Part shown: positions 52,387-60,761 of the stretch, in pieces | Layout: each line of letters opens with the position of its first letter | Position numbering within the stretch: the first letter of the stretch is position 1 | From: Pontibacillus marinus BH030004 = DSM 16465 | Lineage (GTDB): Bacteria; Bacillota; Bacilli; Bacillales; BH030062 | DNA length: 64,000 nt | Direction of reading: 5' to 3' | NCBI RefSeq assembly: GCF_000425225.1 | Contig: NZ_AULJ01000001.1 | Coordinates: 186,001 to 250,000, forward strand | Program-made: the position numbers and the translations under genes | The notes under the pieces: generated by a model | Databases searched by the model: none | Told to the model about the DNA's origin: nothing | What the model saw: the letters and a program-made list of their open reading frames with translations, nothing else

Positions 52387-54291
52387 ATGGCGCAAACTGT
52401 ACCTGAAACCATACGTAGTTCGGCAACTGCTGGTGAGCGTATCCTTTTTCATACGTTAAAGAATCATTTGGATGACGATTATATTGTTTACTATGAGCCT
52501 GAGATTGATGGGAAGCGTCCTGATTTTGTGATTATTGGGCCATACTTGGGTTTGCTTGTGTTAGAAGTGAAGGATTATACCATGAACACGTTGCATCAAT
52601 TTAATGTGGATGAATGGTTGATTAATACATCTAGTAATGGAATGCAAAAGGTGAAGTCGCCTTTAAAGCAGGCTATGGAATATATGTTTACGATCCAAGA
52701 TAAATTGAAGAAGGATATTAACCTCATCCATCATGAGGGGAAGTATCAATCCAAGCTGAAGTTTCCTTGTGGATATGGCACGGTGTTTACACGCTTATCC
52801 CAGGAACAATGCTTACGTTCTGATTTATATGAAGTGATTGATCCCATGTTTGTGTTAACAAGAGAAGAAATGGATCCAGATAAAGAGGAATTCTCCGAGG
52901 ACAATTTAGTGGAGAAGCTACTGAATATGTTTAAGATTCCTTTTCGCTTAAAGGAGCCTTTGCAGCCGAGGGAAATCAATGCGATTCGCTATCACTTATT
53001 CCCGGAAGTTCGAATTAGCAGAGAGTATAAACAACCTTCTCCATATCGTGATCAGCTTTTGCTTTCCTTGCATGATTTGAAGACGATGGATATTCATCAG
53101 GAAAAGCTGGCAAAACAATTAGGCGATAAGAACCGTTTGATCCGAGGTGTTGCTGGAAGCGGGAAGACGCTAATTTTGGCAAGCCGCGCTCGAATAATTA
53201 AACAAGAGCATCCTGATTGGAACATATTAATTCTCTGCTATAACGTCTCGTTGTCCCGATCCATTGAGTCTATGGTCCGCACCAAGATGGAAGACCCGGC
53301 TGACCTTTTTGAAGCAGCTGAAGAAAATCGAAATGCAATGGATGGCATCACCGTTCGTAATTTTCACGAATGGCTAAGACATGACCTTAAAACCTCCGAG
53401 AAAGATCTGCCAGCCTTGCTAGAAAAGCTGGAAAAAGGGGAGACGATTCTACCAAAATATGATGCTGTCATGATCGATGAGGGACAAGATTTTGCCCCTG
53501 ATTGGCTAAGGCTAGTGAGTCTATTATTAAACGAAGATACATATTCAATGTTGTTGGTAGAAGATCGCGCCCAAAATATTTATCGCCGTAAAAGAAGTTA
53601 TGTTCAGGATACGGGGTTAGATTTCAGAGGACGATCCAAGATTCTGCAAATCAATTATCGCAACACAGCTCAGATCATCAAGTTTGCTTGGGAATTCTTC
53701 CAAACGTTTTCAGAGACAAGCAAAGTCGTAGCAGGAGATTTAGAAGGCCAAGAAATTATCCCACCTCAAAGTACAAGACGAAAAGGCCCTGACCCTGCCA
53801 TCATCCAAGCCACAAGCTGGACAGAAGAAGTCCGAAAAGTAGCCTTCACCATGAAAAAACTCCATGAACAGAAGAAAGTACCCTATGAAGAAATGCTCGT
53901 CCTATACCGAGTAAAGAGAACCTATAAAGTGGATGTCATCGGCACGATTAAACGAATTTTTGAAGAAATGGACATTCCTTTTACGTGGATTACCGAGAAT
54001 CAAGAGACAAAAAGACTCTATAAAAAAGAAGATGGAACAGCGAAGATCTCGACCATTGATAGCAGTAAGGGCATGGACTTCCAAGCTGTATTTATGGTGA
54101 ATGCTGATAATATGCCATTTGCACTTGAAGAAGATGAGAACCGTGAAGTGGCCCTGATGTATATTGGGATGACGCGTGCTATTGAGTATTTGACGATTTC
54201 TTATTCTGGTGAGTCGAAGTTTACGGAGTATTTTGATGAGGTTGTGGAGAAACGGAAACAGATTGGTGAAAGTGAAGAGATGACTAAATAG
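52387..54291 (+). CDS. NERD-domain UvrD-like helicase
   Basis: 634 residues. Residues ~10-130 are a NERD nuclease-related domain (GERILFHTLKNHLDDDY, then RPDFVIIGP and LVLEVKDY, a PD-ExK layout). Residues ~240-620 are an SF1 helicase: Walker A GVAGSGKT, AVMIDEGQDF, INYRNT, STIDSSKGMDF and YIGMTRA. Predicted DNA or RNA helicase-nuclease. GAGGTGGG precedes the ATG. It lies in the second defence cluster but on its own transcript. Confidence 0.88.
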   Translation: MAQTVPETIRSSATAGERILFHTLKNHLDDDYIVYYEPEIDGKRPDFVIIGPYLGLLVLEVKDYTMNTLHQFNVDEWLINTSSNGMQKVKSPLKQAMEYMFTIQDKLKKDINLIHHEGKYQSKLKFPCGYGTVFTRLSQEQCLRSDLYEVIDPMFVLTREEMDPDKEEFSEDNLVEKLLNMFKIPFRLKEPLQPREINAIRYHLFPEVRISREYKQPSPYRDQLLLSLHDLKTMDIHQEKLAKQLGDKNRLIRGVAGSGKTLILASRARIIKQEHPDWNILILCYNVSLSRSIESMVRTKMEDPADLFEAAEENRNAMDGITVRNFHEWLRHDLKTSEKDLPALLEKLEKGETILPKYDAVMIDEGQDFAPDWLRLVSLLLNEDTYSMLLVEDRAQNIYRRKRSYVQDTGLDFRGRSKILQINYRNTAQIIKFAWEFFQTFSETSKVVAGDLEGQEIIPPQSTRRKGPDPAIIQATSWTEEVRKVAFTMKKLHEQKKVPYEEMLVLYRVKRTYKVDVIGTIKRIFEEMDIPFTWITENQETKRLYKKEDGTAKISTIDSSKGMDFQAVFMVNADNMPFALEEDENREVALMYIGMTRAIEYLTISYSGESKFTEYFDEVVEKRKQIGESEEMTK

Positions 54292-54321
54292 AATTGAAGA
54301 CAAGGAATTAAGGAGAATTCA

Positions 54322-54810
54322 ATGCAAACAGACATAGGAGAATACATAGTAGGAGCCTACCTAAAGAGCATCAAAGGATGTGACTTTGTCGACTACAATG
54401 TTCGGATTCCTGGTGGGGGATTAAGAGGATTATCAGAACTCGATGTGGTTGGACTAGATTTAAAGAATAATATTGCCTATTTGTGTGAAGTTACCACTCA
54501 TATAAGAGGGTTAATGTATGGGAATAATCAACAGACAGTCGAAAAGATCAAACAAAAACATGAAGTTCAAAAGGAATATGCTGAAATGATGTTGGAGAAT
54601 TTTCCTAAGAAAGTGTATATGTTTTGGTCTCCTTATGTTCCAGTTGGTTATATGACTGAGCATTTAGAAGAGATCGATTCACTCGAGTTGGTTATCAATC
54701 AGGATTACACTGCATGTGTCGAGGAAATGAAACAGTTGGCTTCTGAAAACACGAATGATCTTGGGAATCCTTTTCTAAGAGTTTTGCAGATTCTAGAGCA
54801 TTTGAGATAA
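54322..54810 (+). CDS. Putative PD-(D/E)XK-fold protein
   Basis: 162 residues. DIGEYIVGAYLK at the start, then ELDVVGLDLKNNIAYLCEVTTH, resembles a restriction-endonuclease core (Glu, then Asp, then Glu-x-Thr). The usual final Lys is replaced by Thr or lies elsewhere, so activity is uncertain. AAGGAGA precedes the ATG. It sits 30 bases after the helicase stop and 36 before the HNH gene, so it may share the helicase transcript. Confidence 0.55.
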   Translation: MQTDIGEYIVGAYLKSIKGCDFVDYNVRIPGGGLRGLSELDVVGLDLKNNIAYLCEVTTHIRGLMYGNNQQTVEKIKQKHEVQKEYAEMMLENFPKKVYMFWSPYVPVGYMTEHLEEIDSLELVINQDYTACVEEMKQLASENTNDLGNPFLRVLQILEHLR

Positions 54811-54846
54811 GTGTCATATTCCATAATAAATTGTTAGGGTGATTTT

Positions 54847-55620
54847 TTGAGTAATGTAGAAATGGAAACAAAAAAGCCGAACCATGAGTATAGGGCATAC
54901 AAAGCTTGGAATGTCATGATTGAGTATGCTCATCAAGGTATGACTGTTACATATAAAGCACTGGCGGATGCGATTGGTGTTCATCATCGTGCTTGCCGTT
55001 ATTTTTTAGATCCTATACAAGATTATTGCTTGGCTCAAAAGCTACCTCCTTTAACAAGCATCGTGGTTAATCAAGAAGGTAAAGTAGGCCAAGGGTTTAT
55101 TGCGTGGGATACGGATAATCTGGAAGAGGGGCAGAATCTAGTTTTTCATTATAATTGGAGCAATTACCCTAATCCTTTCATTTATGCAGAACCAGATATA
55201 ACCCAAGAAGCTTTGTATAAAGAATTATTCGATGTTGAAAAGGCGAAGGATGTATATGAAAGAGTGAAGGTTAGAGGTGTAGCTCAAAGCATTTTTCGAC
55301 AAGCATTATTAGAAGTGTATGATGGTAAGTGCGCTTTTTGTAATTTTAAGGTAGAAGAAGCTTTAGAAGCAGCTCATATTATTCCTTGGCATTATGCTCA
55401 AGATGAAGAAAAGCTAGATATTCGTAACGGAATTTTGTTATGTAGCAATCATCATAAGCTGTTTGATCATGATATTTTTAAGGTGAATGAGGATTATACG
55501 ATTGGTGTAGCCCGATATAAGTCGAAGCTTTCTGGGAGGAAAATTCGATTGCCTGAAAAAACATGGCTTTGGCCTCAGAAAGAATATATAGAAAAACGAG
55601 CTTCTTTAACAGAAACGTAG
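54847..55620 (+). CDS. HNH endonuclease with N-terminal helical domain
   Basis: 257 residues. The C-terminal HNH nuclease (~150-225) is YDGKCAFCNFKVEEALEAAH, then IIPW, and NGILLCSNHHKLFDHD, with catalytic His and Asn visible and Cys-x2-Cys plus a later Cys and His for zinc. The N-terminal ~75 residues (MTVTYKALADAIGVHHRACRY) resemble a winged helix of the alkyltransferase-like type. TTG 54847 follows AGGGTGA. An ATG five codons later is the alternative. Probably cuts DNA as part of the defence cluster. Confidence 0.78.
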   Translation: MSNVEMETKKPNHEYRAYKAWNVMIEYAHQGMTVTYKALADAIGVHHRACRYFLDPIQDYCLAQKLPPLTSIVVNQEGKVGQGFIAWDTDNLEEGQNLVFHYNWSNYPNPFIYAEPDITQEALYKELFDVEKAKDVYERVKVRGVAQSIFRQALLEVYDGKCAFCNFKVEEALEAAHIIPWHYAQDEEKLDIRNGILLCSNHHKLFDHDIFKVNEDYTIGVARYKSKLSGRKIRLPEKTWLWPQKEYIEKRASLTET

Positions 55621-55737
55621 GTGTTCAGCGGGATGAGGGTTTATTAAAAAATGAGTGCCTGATGATATACCGATAAAGGAGAAATTTCGTAAATAGATTG
55701 TTATGATGAAAGGCCATAAAAATAAATTAGAATAGTT

Positions 55738-55772
55738 AAGGCAGGTGAAAACATTTTTCACCTGCCTTTTAT
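55738..55772. terminator. Intrinsic terminator
   Basis: AAGGCAGGTGAAAA pairs with TTTTCACCTGCCTT and a T run follows. It lies 118 bases after the HNH gene and marks the end of the island-like stretch. Between it and the HNH stop there is only a fragment (GAGTGCCTGA) of the dispersed palindrome. Confidence 0.8.
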
Positions 55773-55883
55773 ATGATTATTCTACGGAAAAATTGAAAAC
55801 AATTGGATCTGTTAATGTCTGGATATTCTTGGGGTGTAGCTGGTTAGATATGTGAATGCTATGCAAATATGGGGAGGGTACTC

Positions 55884-56033
55884 ATGTTTGTTTATAATTT
55901 CACAAACGCTGGAACCGCCCCTGTATTATACCCTGAGGAAAACACTCCCTCTCATGGAAATAAGATTGCATTGTACTGTAAATGGACTAGTTTTTACAAT
56001 GGGGTTATGACAAAAAAAGGAGGAGAAGTATGA
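55884..56033 (+). CDS. Possible 49-residue ORF coupled to the LysM gene
   Basis: GGGGAGGG precedes ATG 55884, and the stop overlaps the ATG of the next gene (ATGA), whose own AGGAGG lies within this frame. The product begins MFVYNFTNAG and has no recognised motif. The ribosome site and coupling are the only support. Confidence 0.35.
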   Translation: MFVYNFTNAGTAPVLYPEENTPSHGNKIALYCKWTSFYNGVMTKKGGEV

Positions 56034-58192
56034 TTTCTCAAAGGATAGGATTTATTTTACTTATCACCCTATTTATTCTTTCTGGTTCAATTACACCAGT
56101 ACAGGCTGAACAAGATAATAAGCCACCACAACTTGTGTCTCAAAGCGTTACACCTCAAGTGGTTGCGTTTAAAGGTGGGGGTGCACCAGGGGCTTTAACC
56201 ATTAACTTGGAAACGAATGAACCAACCCGTGGTTACATAAAGGTTATTGGAAATGGAGTTGAAACAAAATTTCACCTTTCGAATGAATTCAAAACAGATC
56301 ATCATGTCAAAAAGGCACCGTGGAATTCATCTGAAAGTAAACCTCTACCTGAAGGTGAGTATTCACTAAAGTTATATCTACAAGATGAAGCATTAAATCA
56401 AATGCACGGCTATTCTTTAGGAACGTTTCAAGTAGCAGATACGCAAACGTCTTCATCGCTTATCTACGATATTATGGCGAGTCCTCAGCCGATCTCACCA
56501 AAATATAAGCAAACAGAACCTCTTACCACGATCAAGTTTAATGCGAGTCGTCCAGCTAAAGCTAAAGTTGTTATTAAACGAAACAAGGATGGACAGACAT
56601 ATTTTGAAAGTGGGTTCTTTACAGTAAAAGATGGAACAGGAGAATTTGAATGGAACGGACGAGATAACGAAGGGCGTATCGTTCCAAATGGAAAGTACAC
56701 GATCACCATAAAAGCAAAAGACTTAACGTATGGTGATGCTCCAGTTGAATCATATAGCAGGGATAACTTCAGTGTTTTGGCTGTTGAAAATGGAGATCAT
56801 GACATTCCGCAAGATCGTTTAAAAGAAATTTTAACAGAACATCCTCTAGAGCAAAGCACAATTAATCGAAATGATGATCAAAAGAATGAGATTTCGGGTA
56901 CATTTACCCTTCATGAGGATGTGAACGTTACCGCTTGGATTGAAAACGGTGCAAATGTTCATATAAAAAGGCTAGGAACATTCTCAGGGAAAGGGAAGCA
57001 CTCATTCGCATGGGATGGTACGGAATTCATGAGAGGTTCCGTCATTGATGGACCTTACTATGTTTCTTATTACATTGATGAAGGACCAGCTAGAGGGGAG
57101 CTTCATAGCGACAATGAACTGCGAGTAGAGGGTGGCATTGACGTTACAGTTCCCAAAGATGCTCAAGTGGTAAAAATTAACACAGAAAACCCGGACTTTT
57201 CAGCATTCTACGATCAGGACTACCATGGTGCTCGAAAAGGGGAGAGGTTCCCAATTATTGAATATGTAGAGGGGCGCCAAGCATATAAGACCCTTATATC
57301 TGAAGGGGCAGTCGGATACATTGCTCCAGAACATGTCGATCTCTTGAATGTAGACTCGATTCCTGAAAAGTGGGGAGAAGCAACTCAAAAGGTTACAGCT
57401 TATAGAGGTCCAAACCATGGTGTTAAATATGGCACTTTTGAGAAAGGAAAGACCTTCCGGATATTACGACATGATGGTGTATATTATCGTGTTGAACTAA
57501 ATACTGGTGAACAAGTTTATATTCACGAAAATGGGATGAAAGAAATAGAAAAGCCAAAAGAAACGAGCACTTACGTGGTCAAAAGCGGAGATGTTCTTTG
57601 GAAAATTGCTCAAATGTATGATGTTACGGTGGATCAAATTGTTAAAGAAAATAACTTGGATCCAAATGATTATTTAAAAATTGGTCAAACCTTAACGATA
57701 CCAACTAGTAAAAAACCGATACCATTCAATCCAGACGAAAAGAACGGTGAATACGTCGTGAAATCTGGTGATACATTATGGAAGATTGCTAGTAAATTGA
57801 ATACAACGATTGATCAGCTTATTAAGTTGAATCAATTAGATACGAATGAATATCTAATGATCGGTCAAACGCTGAAGTACCCAACCTCAAAAACTGTTCA
57901 TATGGTTGAGGGTGGAGATACACTGTGGAAGATTAGTCAGAAATATGATGTGCCACTAGACAACCTTATTCAAATTAACGACTTAGACCCTAGTGAGTAT
58001 TTATATTACGGTCAGAAACTCATCATTCCACAAGGTAAACCAGTGGACGGAGATTATTATACGGTTCAAAGTGGAGATACATGGTGGAAAATTGCAAAAG
58101 CCCATAAAACCACTGTAACCATGTTATTGGAAGCAAATGATGCTACAGGTGATCAGGTCATTTATCCAGGCCAGCAAATTGTGTTGCCATAA
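56030..58192 (+). CDS. Secreted four-LysM cell-wall-binding protein
   Basis: 720 residues. A signal peptide is present (residues 1-26, cleavage after PVQA). Two or three FlgD-type Ig-like repeats follow (~150-360, with FEWNGRDNEGRIVPNGKY and FAWDGTEF), then an SH3-like region (~380-510) and four LysM modules of ~50 residues (starting YVVKSGDVLWKIA, YVVKSGDTLWKIA, HMVEGGDTLWKIS and YTVQSGDTWWKIA). It binds peptidoglycan outside the cell. No hydrolase domain is visible, so it may be a scaffold or a spore or wall protein. AGGAGG precedes the ATG. Confidence 0.85.
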   Translation: MISQRIGFILLITLFILSGSITPVQAEQDNKPPQLVSQSVTPQVVAFKGGGAPGALTINLETNEPTRGYIKVIGNGVETKFHLSNEFKTDHHVKKAPWNSSESKPLPEGEYSLKLYLQDEALNQMHGYSLGTFQVADTQTSSSLIYDIMASPQPISPKYKQTEPLTTIKFNASRPAKAKVVIKRNKDGQTYFESGFFTVKDGTGEFEWNGRDNEGRIVPNGKYTITIKAKDLTYGDAPVESYSRDNFSVLAVENGDHDIPQDRLKEILTEHPLEQSTINRNDDQKNEISGTFTLHEDVNVTAWIENGANVHIKRLGTFSGKGKHSFAWDGTEFMRGSVIDGPYYVSYYIDEGPARGELHSDNELRVEGGIDVTVPKDAQVVKINTENPDFSAFYDQDYHGARKGERFPIIEYVEGRQAYKTLISEGAVGYIAPEHVDLLNVDSIPEKWGEATQKVTAYRGPNHGVKYGTFEKGKTFRILRHDGVYYRVELNTGEQVYIHENGMKEIEKPKETSTYVVKSGDVLWKIAQMYDVTVDQIVKENNLDPNDYLKIGQTLTIPTSKKPIPFNPDEKNGEYVVKSGDTLWKIASKLNTTIDQLIKLNQLDTNEYLMIGQTLKYPTSKTVHMVEGGDTLWKISQKYDVPLDNLIQINDLDPSEYLYYGQKLIIPQGKPVDGDYYTVQSGDTWWKIAKAHKTTVTMLLEANDATGDQVIYPGQQIVLP

Positions 58193-58260
58193 GGACAATG
58201 CACTGTTTCAGCAACTGAAAATTCGCACCTGATGACTCATACGAATCGTGCGCAAAATTA

Positions 58261-58312
58261 AAAAGTGCTTGTCCCCCAAAGCTTTAATGCAAAAGGGGAC
58301 AAGCACTTTTTT
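58261..58312. repeat. Dispersed palindrome variant (GTGCTTGTCCCC type)
   Basis: AAAAGTGCTTGTCCCC and GGGGACAAGCACTTTT arms around an AAGCTTTAATGC centre, in the same architecture as the GTGCCTGACCCC copies but with a different arm sequence. It lies between convergent genes and can terminate both. Confidence 0.8.
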
Positions 58313-58378
58313 CTTGTTTGATTGACTAAAAAAATCTCTTTTTCTTTGCATGTCGCGCTAATCATTTTACCTAGTATT

Positions 58379-59374
58379 CTATTTAGAATGACCAGGCAAT
58401 GGAGCTTCTGAAGAAACAAATCCTTTCTCTACTAACTCCTCCCAAAATTCTTTCGGAATATCACGTTGAATCATGTCGATATCCTCTTTAATTCGGTCTG
58501 GTCTTGTTGACCCTGGGATGACTGATTTTACGGCATTATGAGATGTAGAGAATTGAAGTCCTGCAGCTTTTAATGGAACATTGTATTTCTGGCCAATTTC
58601 ATTTAAGCGACTGACTCTTTCCTTAATGTGTTGAGGAATTTTTCCATAATCAAAATGATCTCCTCCTACAAGTGCCCCAGAGTTATAAGGACTTCCTATT
58701 ACAAGATCGACATCATTCTTTTCAGCTGTTTTCATCATTCGTTGTAAAGCTCGTTCGTGTTGTAGAAGGGTGTATTGTGTAGCTGATAAGCACACGTCAG
58801 GCTTTGTTTCCTCGAGTTCCATTGCGATTTCAATCGGTTCTGTTGTATTTACGCCAAGACCCCAGGATCGGATGACGCCTTCTTCGCGTAGTTGGGTCAA
58901 CACTTGAAAAGCCCCTTTTCTCGCCTCTTCAAATTTTCCAACCCATTGATCCCCATGAAAATCAGGTGAGACATCATGGACAAAAACGAAGTCTAATCGG
59001 TCCGTTTTTAGCCGTTCAAGACTTTGTTCAATAGACCTTTTCGTGGCATCTTCTGTGTAATCCGTAATCACTTTATTGTTACGAGCATACTGAAATAAAC
59101 CTTCTTTATCTTCATGTTCATCGGTTACATAACGTCCGACTTTTGTACTTAATAAGTAGTCATCACGGTTCTTGTTTGATAAAAATTCTCCCAGGCGCAT
59201 TTCCGCTAAACCAGCTCCGTAAAAAGGCGCGGTGTCAAAATAGCGTACGCCTTGATCCCAAGCAGATTGAATGGTCTTCTGAGCTTCCTCCTCTGGGATT
59301 TCTCTGAACATATTGCCCAAAGGTGCTGTCCCAAAGCCTATTTTATGTTTTAATGCATCTTCGAATGTTTTCAT
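58379..59374 (-). CDS. Aldo/keto reductase
   Basis: 331 residues of the AKR TIM-barrel type. VRYFDTAPFYGAGLAE carries the catalytic Asp and Tyr, STKVGR the Lys, and DFVFVHD the conserved His region. VIPGSTRPDRIKED is the NADPH-binding end. Close to the L-fucose/D-threo-aldose dehydrogenase group, but the substrate is unknown. GGAGGGAG precedes the ATG. Monocistronic. Confidence 0.88.
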   Translation of the reverse strand: MKTFEDALKHKIGFGTAPLGNMFREIPEEEAQKTIQSAWDQGVRYFDTAPFYGAGLAEMRLGEFLSNKNRDDYLLSTKVGRYVTDEHEDKEGLFQYARNNKVITDYTEDATKRSIEQSLERLKTDRLDFVFVHDVSPDFHGDQWVGKFEEARKGAFQVLTQLREEGVIRSWGLGVNTTEPIEIAMELEETKPDVCLSATQYTLLQHERALQRMMKTAEKNDVDLVIGSPYNSGALVGGDHFDYGKIPQHIKERVSRLNEIGQKYNVPLKAAGLQFSTSHNAVKSVIPGSTRPDRIKEDIDMIQRDIPKEFWEELVEKGFVSSEAPLPGHSK

Positions 59375-59442
59375 TGGTTACTCCCTCCTGGATTCAAAAG
59401 ATATTGATATATATCCTTATAGTAGGGGGGATTAAACCTAAC

Positions 59443-59498
59443 AAAGGGACGGTTCCTGCGTTTGTGAAGATCTAATCAAACACGCGAACCGCCCCTTT
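59443..59498. repeat. Palindrome of a second family (GGGACGGTTC type)
   Basis: AAAGGGaCGGTTC and GAACCGcCCCTTT outer arms, with GCGTTTG and CAAACaCGC inside. It resembles another repeat type common in Bacillaceae intergenic DNA, and lies just past the 3' end of the prenyltransferase gene. Confidence 0.7.
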
Positions 59499-59506
59499 AC
59501 TATGTA

Positions 59507-60433
59507 TTAAATAAATATACCAAGCCAAACAGCATTAACCATTGCTAGAATTAATATAATTTTTTCATAAATCGAGACTTGATGGGCATCATTCACTTGC
59601 ATTTTTGCAATCAAAAATAGGACTGTAAGTAAAATCGATACTAAACCGATCATCGCCCATAAGCGGTCGAATCCTAACCATATTGCACAAAGCCCTGTTA
59701 AACCAAAATAGAGGAGTGCAGGCAGACGACTATATGCAATCCCAAACTTTTCAGTGGCCCAAACAACACTTGTTTGTTTAGTAGGAGAGGCTTGCCTGTC
59801 AGCATTGAGGTCTGGAATGTGATGAATCATAACCCACGAAATACAAAATAGAGCATTAATGACCGCATTCTGCAAAGCCCATTCAGGCATATGATCTAAT
59901 GTTAGCCAGGCTCCAGCTAATCCTAAATATAAAACAGATGGGAATGTCGATAACCATTCACCTAGAAAGGGACGATAGCTTAACCTCAAAGGGGGAAGAG
60001 AATAAGAAATAGCCCCCCATAGTCCGATCGATAACAAAATCGCAAGTTTATAGTAATCAAAGATGATGAAAGCAACCACGATCATACTTAGTATAAGAAT
60101 GATCCATTTTCCTAACTTCCAAAGGGTTTCTGAAGAAATAAGGCCTGTTTGTATGACACGACTACCTCCAGACAAAATTGCTGGACTATGTAGGTCTGTG
60201 CCTGACTCATGATCAATGTAATCATTTAAAATATGTGTAAGGACTCCATGAATTAAAAAGGCACCTAAGATCAACAACAAAAAAGTAGAAATTAACGTGT
60301 CTATTGAGGTCGTGTAATACAGAAACAAAGGGAGAATAGTAGAAATAATGGTGGCTACACTTGAAGAAATGACAGCAATAGATCGAAGTAGAAGCCATCC
60401 CACTTTAAGCTTGGATAAAGCCTGGTTGTACAT
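59507..60433 (-). CDS. UbiA-family prenyltransferase
   Basis: 308 residues with about eight or nine hydrophobic segments. The two Asp-rich motifs of the family are present: HILNDYIDHESGTD and IPDLNADRQASPTKQT. They bind Mg-prenyl diphosphate. Closest in layout to MenA (menaquinone), but it is isolated from men genes, so the acceptor is not known. AAAGGAGAG precedes the ATG. A terminator for the opposite direction lies upstream. Confidence 0.8.
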   Translation of the reverse strand: MYNQALSKLKVGWLLLRSIAVISSSVATIISTILPLFLYYTTSIDTLISTFLLLILGAFLIHGVLTHILNDYIDHESGTDLHSPAILSGGSRVIQTGLISSETLWKLGKWIILILSMIVVAFIIFDYYKLAILLSIGLWGAISYSLPPLRLSYRPFLGEWLSTFPSVLYLGLAGAWLTLDHMPEWALQNAVINALFCISWVMIHHIPDLNADRQASPTKQTSVVWATEKFGIAYSRLPALLYFGLTGLCAIWLGFDRLWAMIGLVSILLTVLFLIAKMQVNDAHQVSIYEKIILILAMVNAVWLGIFI

Positions 60434-60542
60434 GATTTTATACTCTCCTTTTTTCGTGAAAATACCTTATTCTTACACAATACCCATTAGAGTGGAATAT
60501 TAAGCTTAAAAGTATCATTTTACTTTTCAATAATAGTATCTG

Positions 60543-60582
60543 AAAAATGCTTTACCACGCTCTATGCGGTAGGGCATTTTTT
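60543..60582. terminator. Hairpin terminator-like element
   Basis: AAAATGCTTTACCACGC pairs with GCGGTAGGGCATTTT with two mismatches, followed by TT. It lies in the gap between the divergent prenyltransferase and sigma-54 regulator genes, where no upstream plus-strand gene is obvious. Confidence 0.55.
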
Positions 60583-60644
60583 AGTTATGTGATGCTGGTG
60601 GTAAAACAGTACCTTTGTGCATCGGGACCTATTCCCTCTTTTTA

Positions 60645-60672
60645 TTGACAACGATTACATATCTATCATAAT
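60645..60672 (+). promoter_or_regulatory. SigA promoter of the sigma-54 activator
   Basis: A consensus TTGACA (60645-60650), 16-base spacer and CATAAT (60667-60672), 90 bases before the start codon. Confidence 0.65.
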
Positions 60673-60761
60673 AGAATTTATTACATTATGAATAAGAGGC
60701 AGTTTACTTATAAATAGAGTTATCTCTATAATCCACTTACAACCTAGAAAGGAGAACATAT

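Noticed and set aside
22900-56000. tRNA gene, integrase or flanking attachment repeats for the island
   Set aside because: No tRNA-like cloverleaf, recombinase gene or matching direct repeats were found at either edge, so the integration mechanism is unknown.
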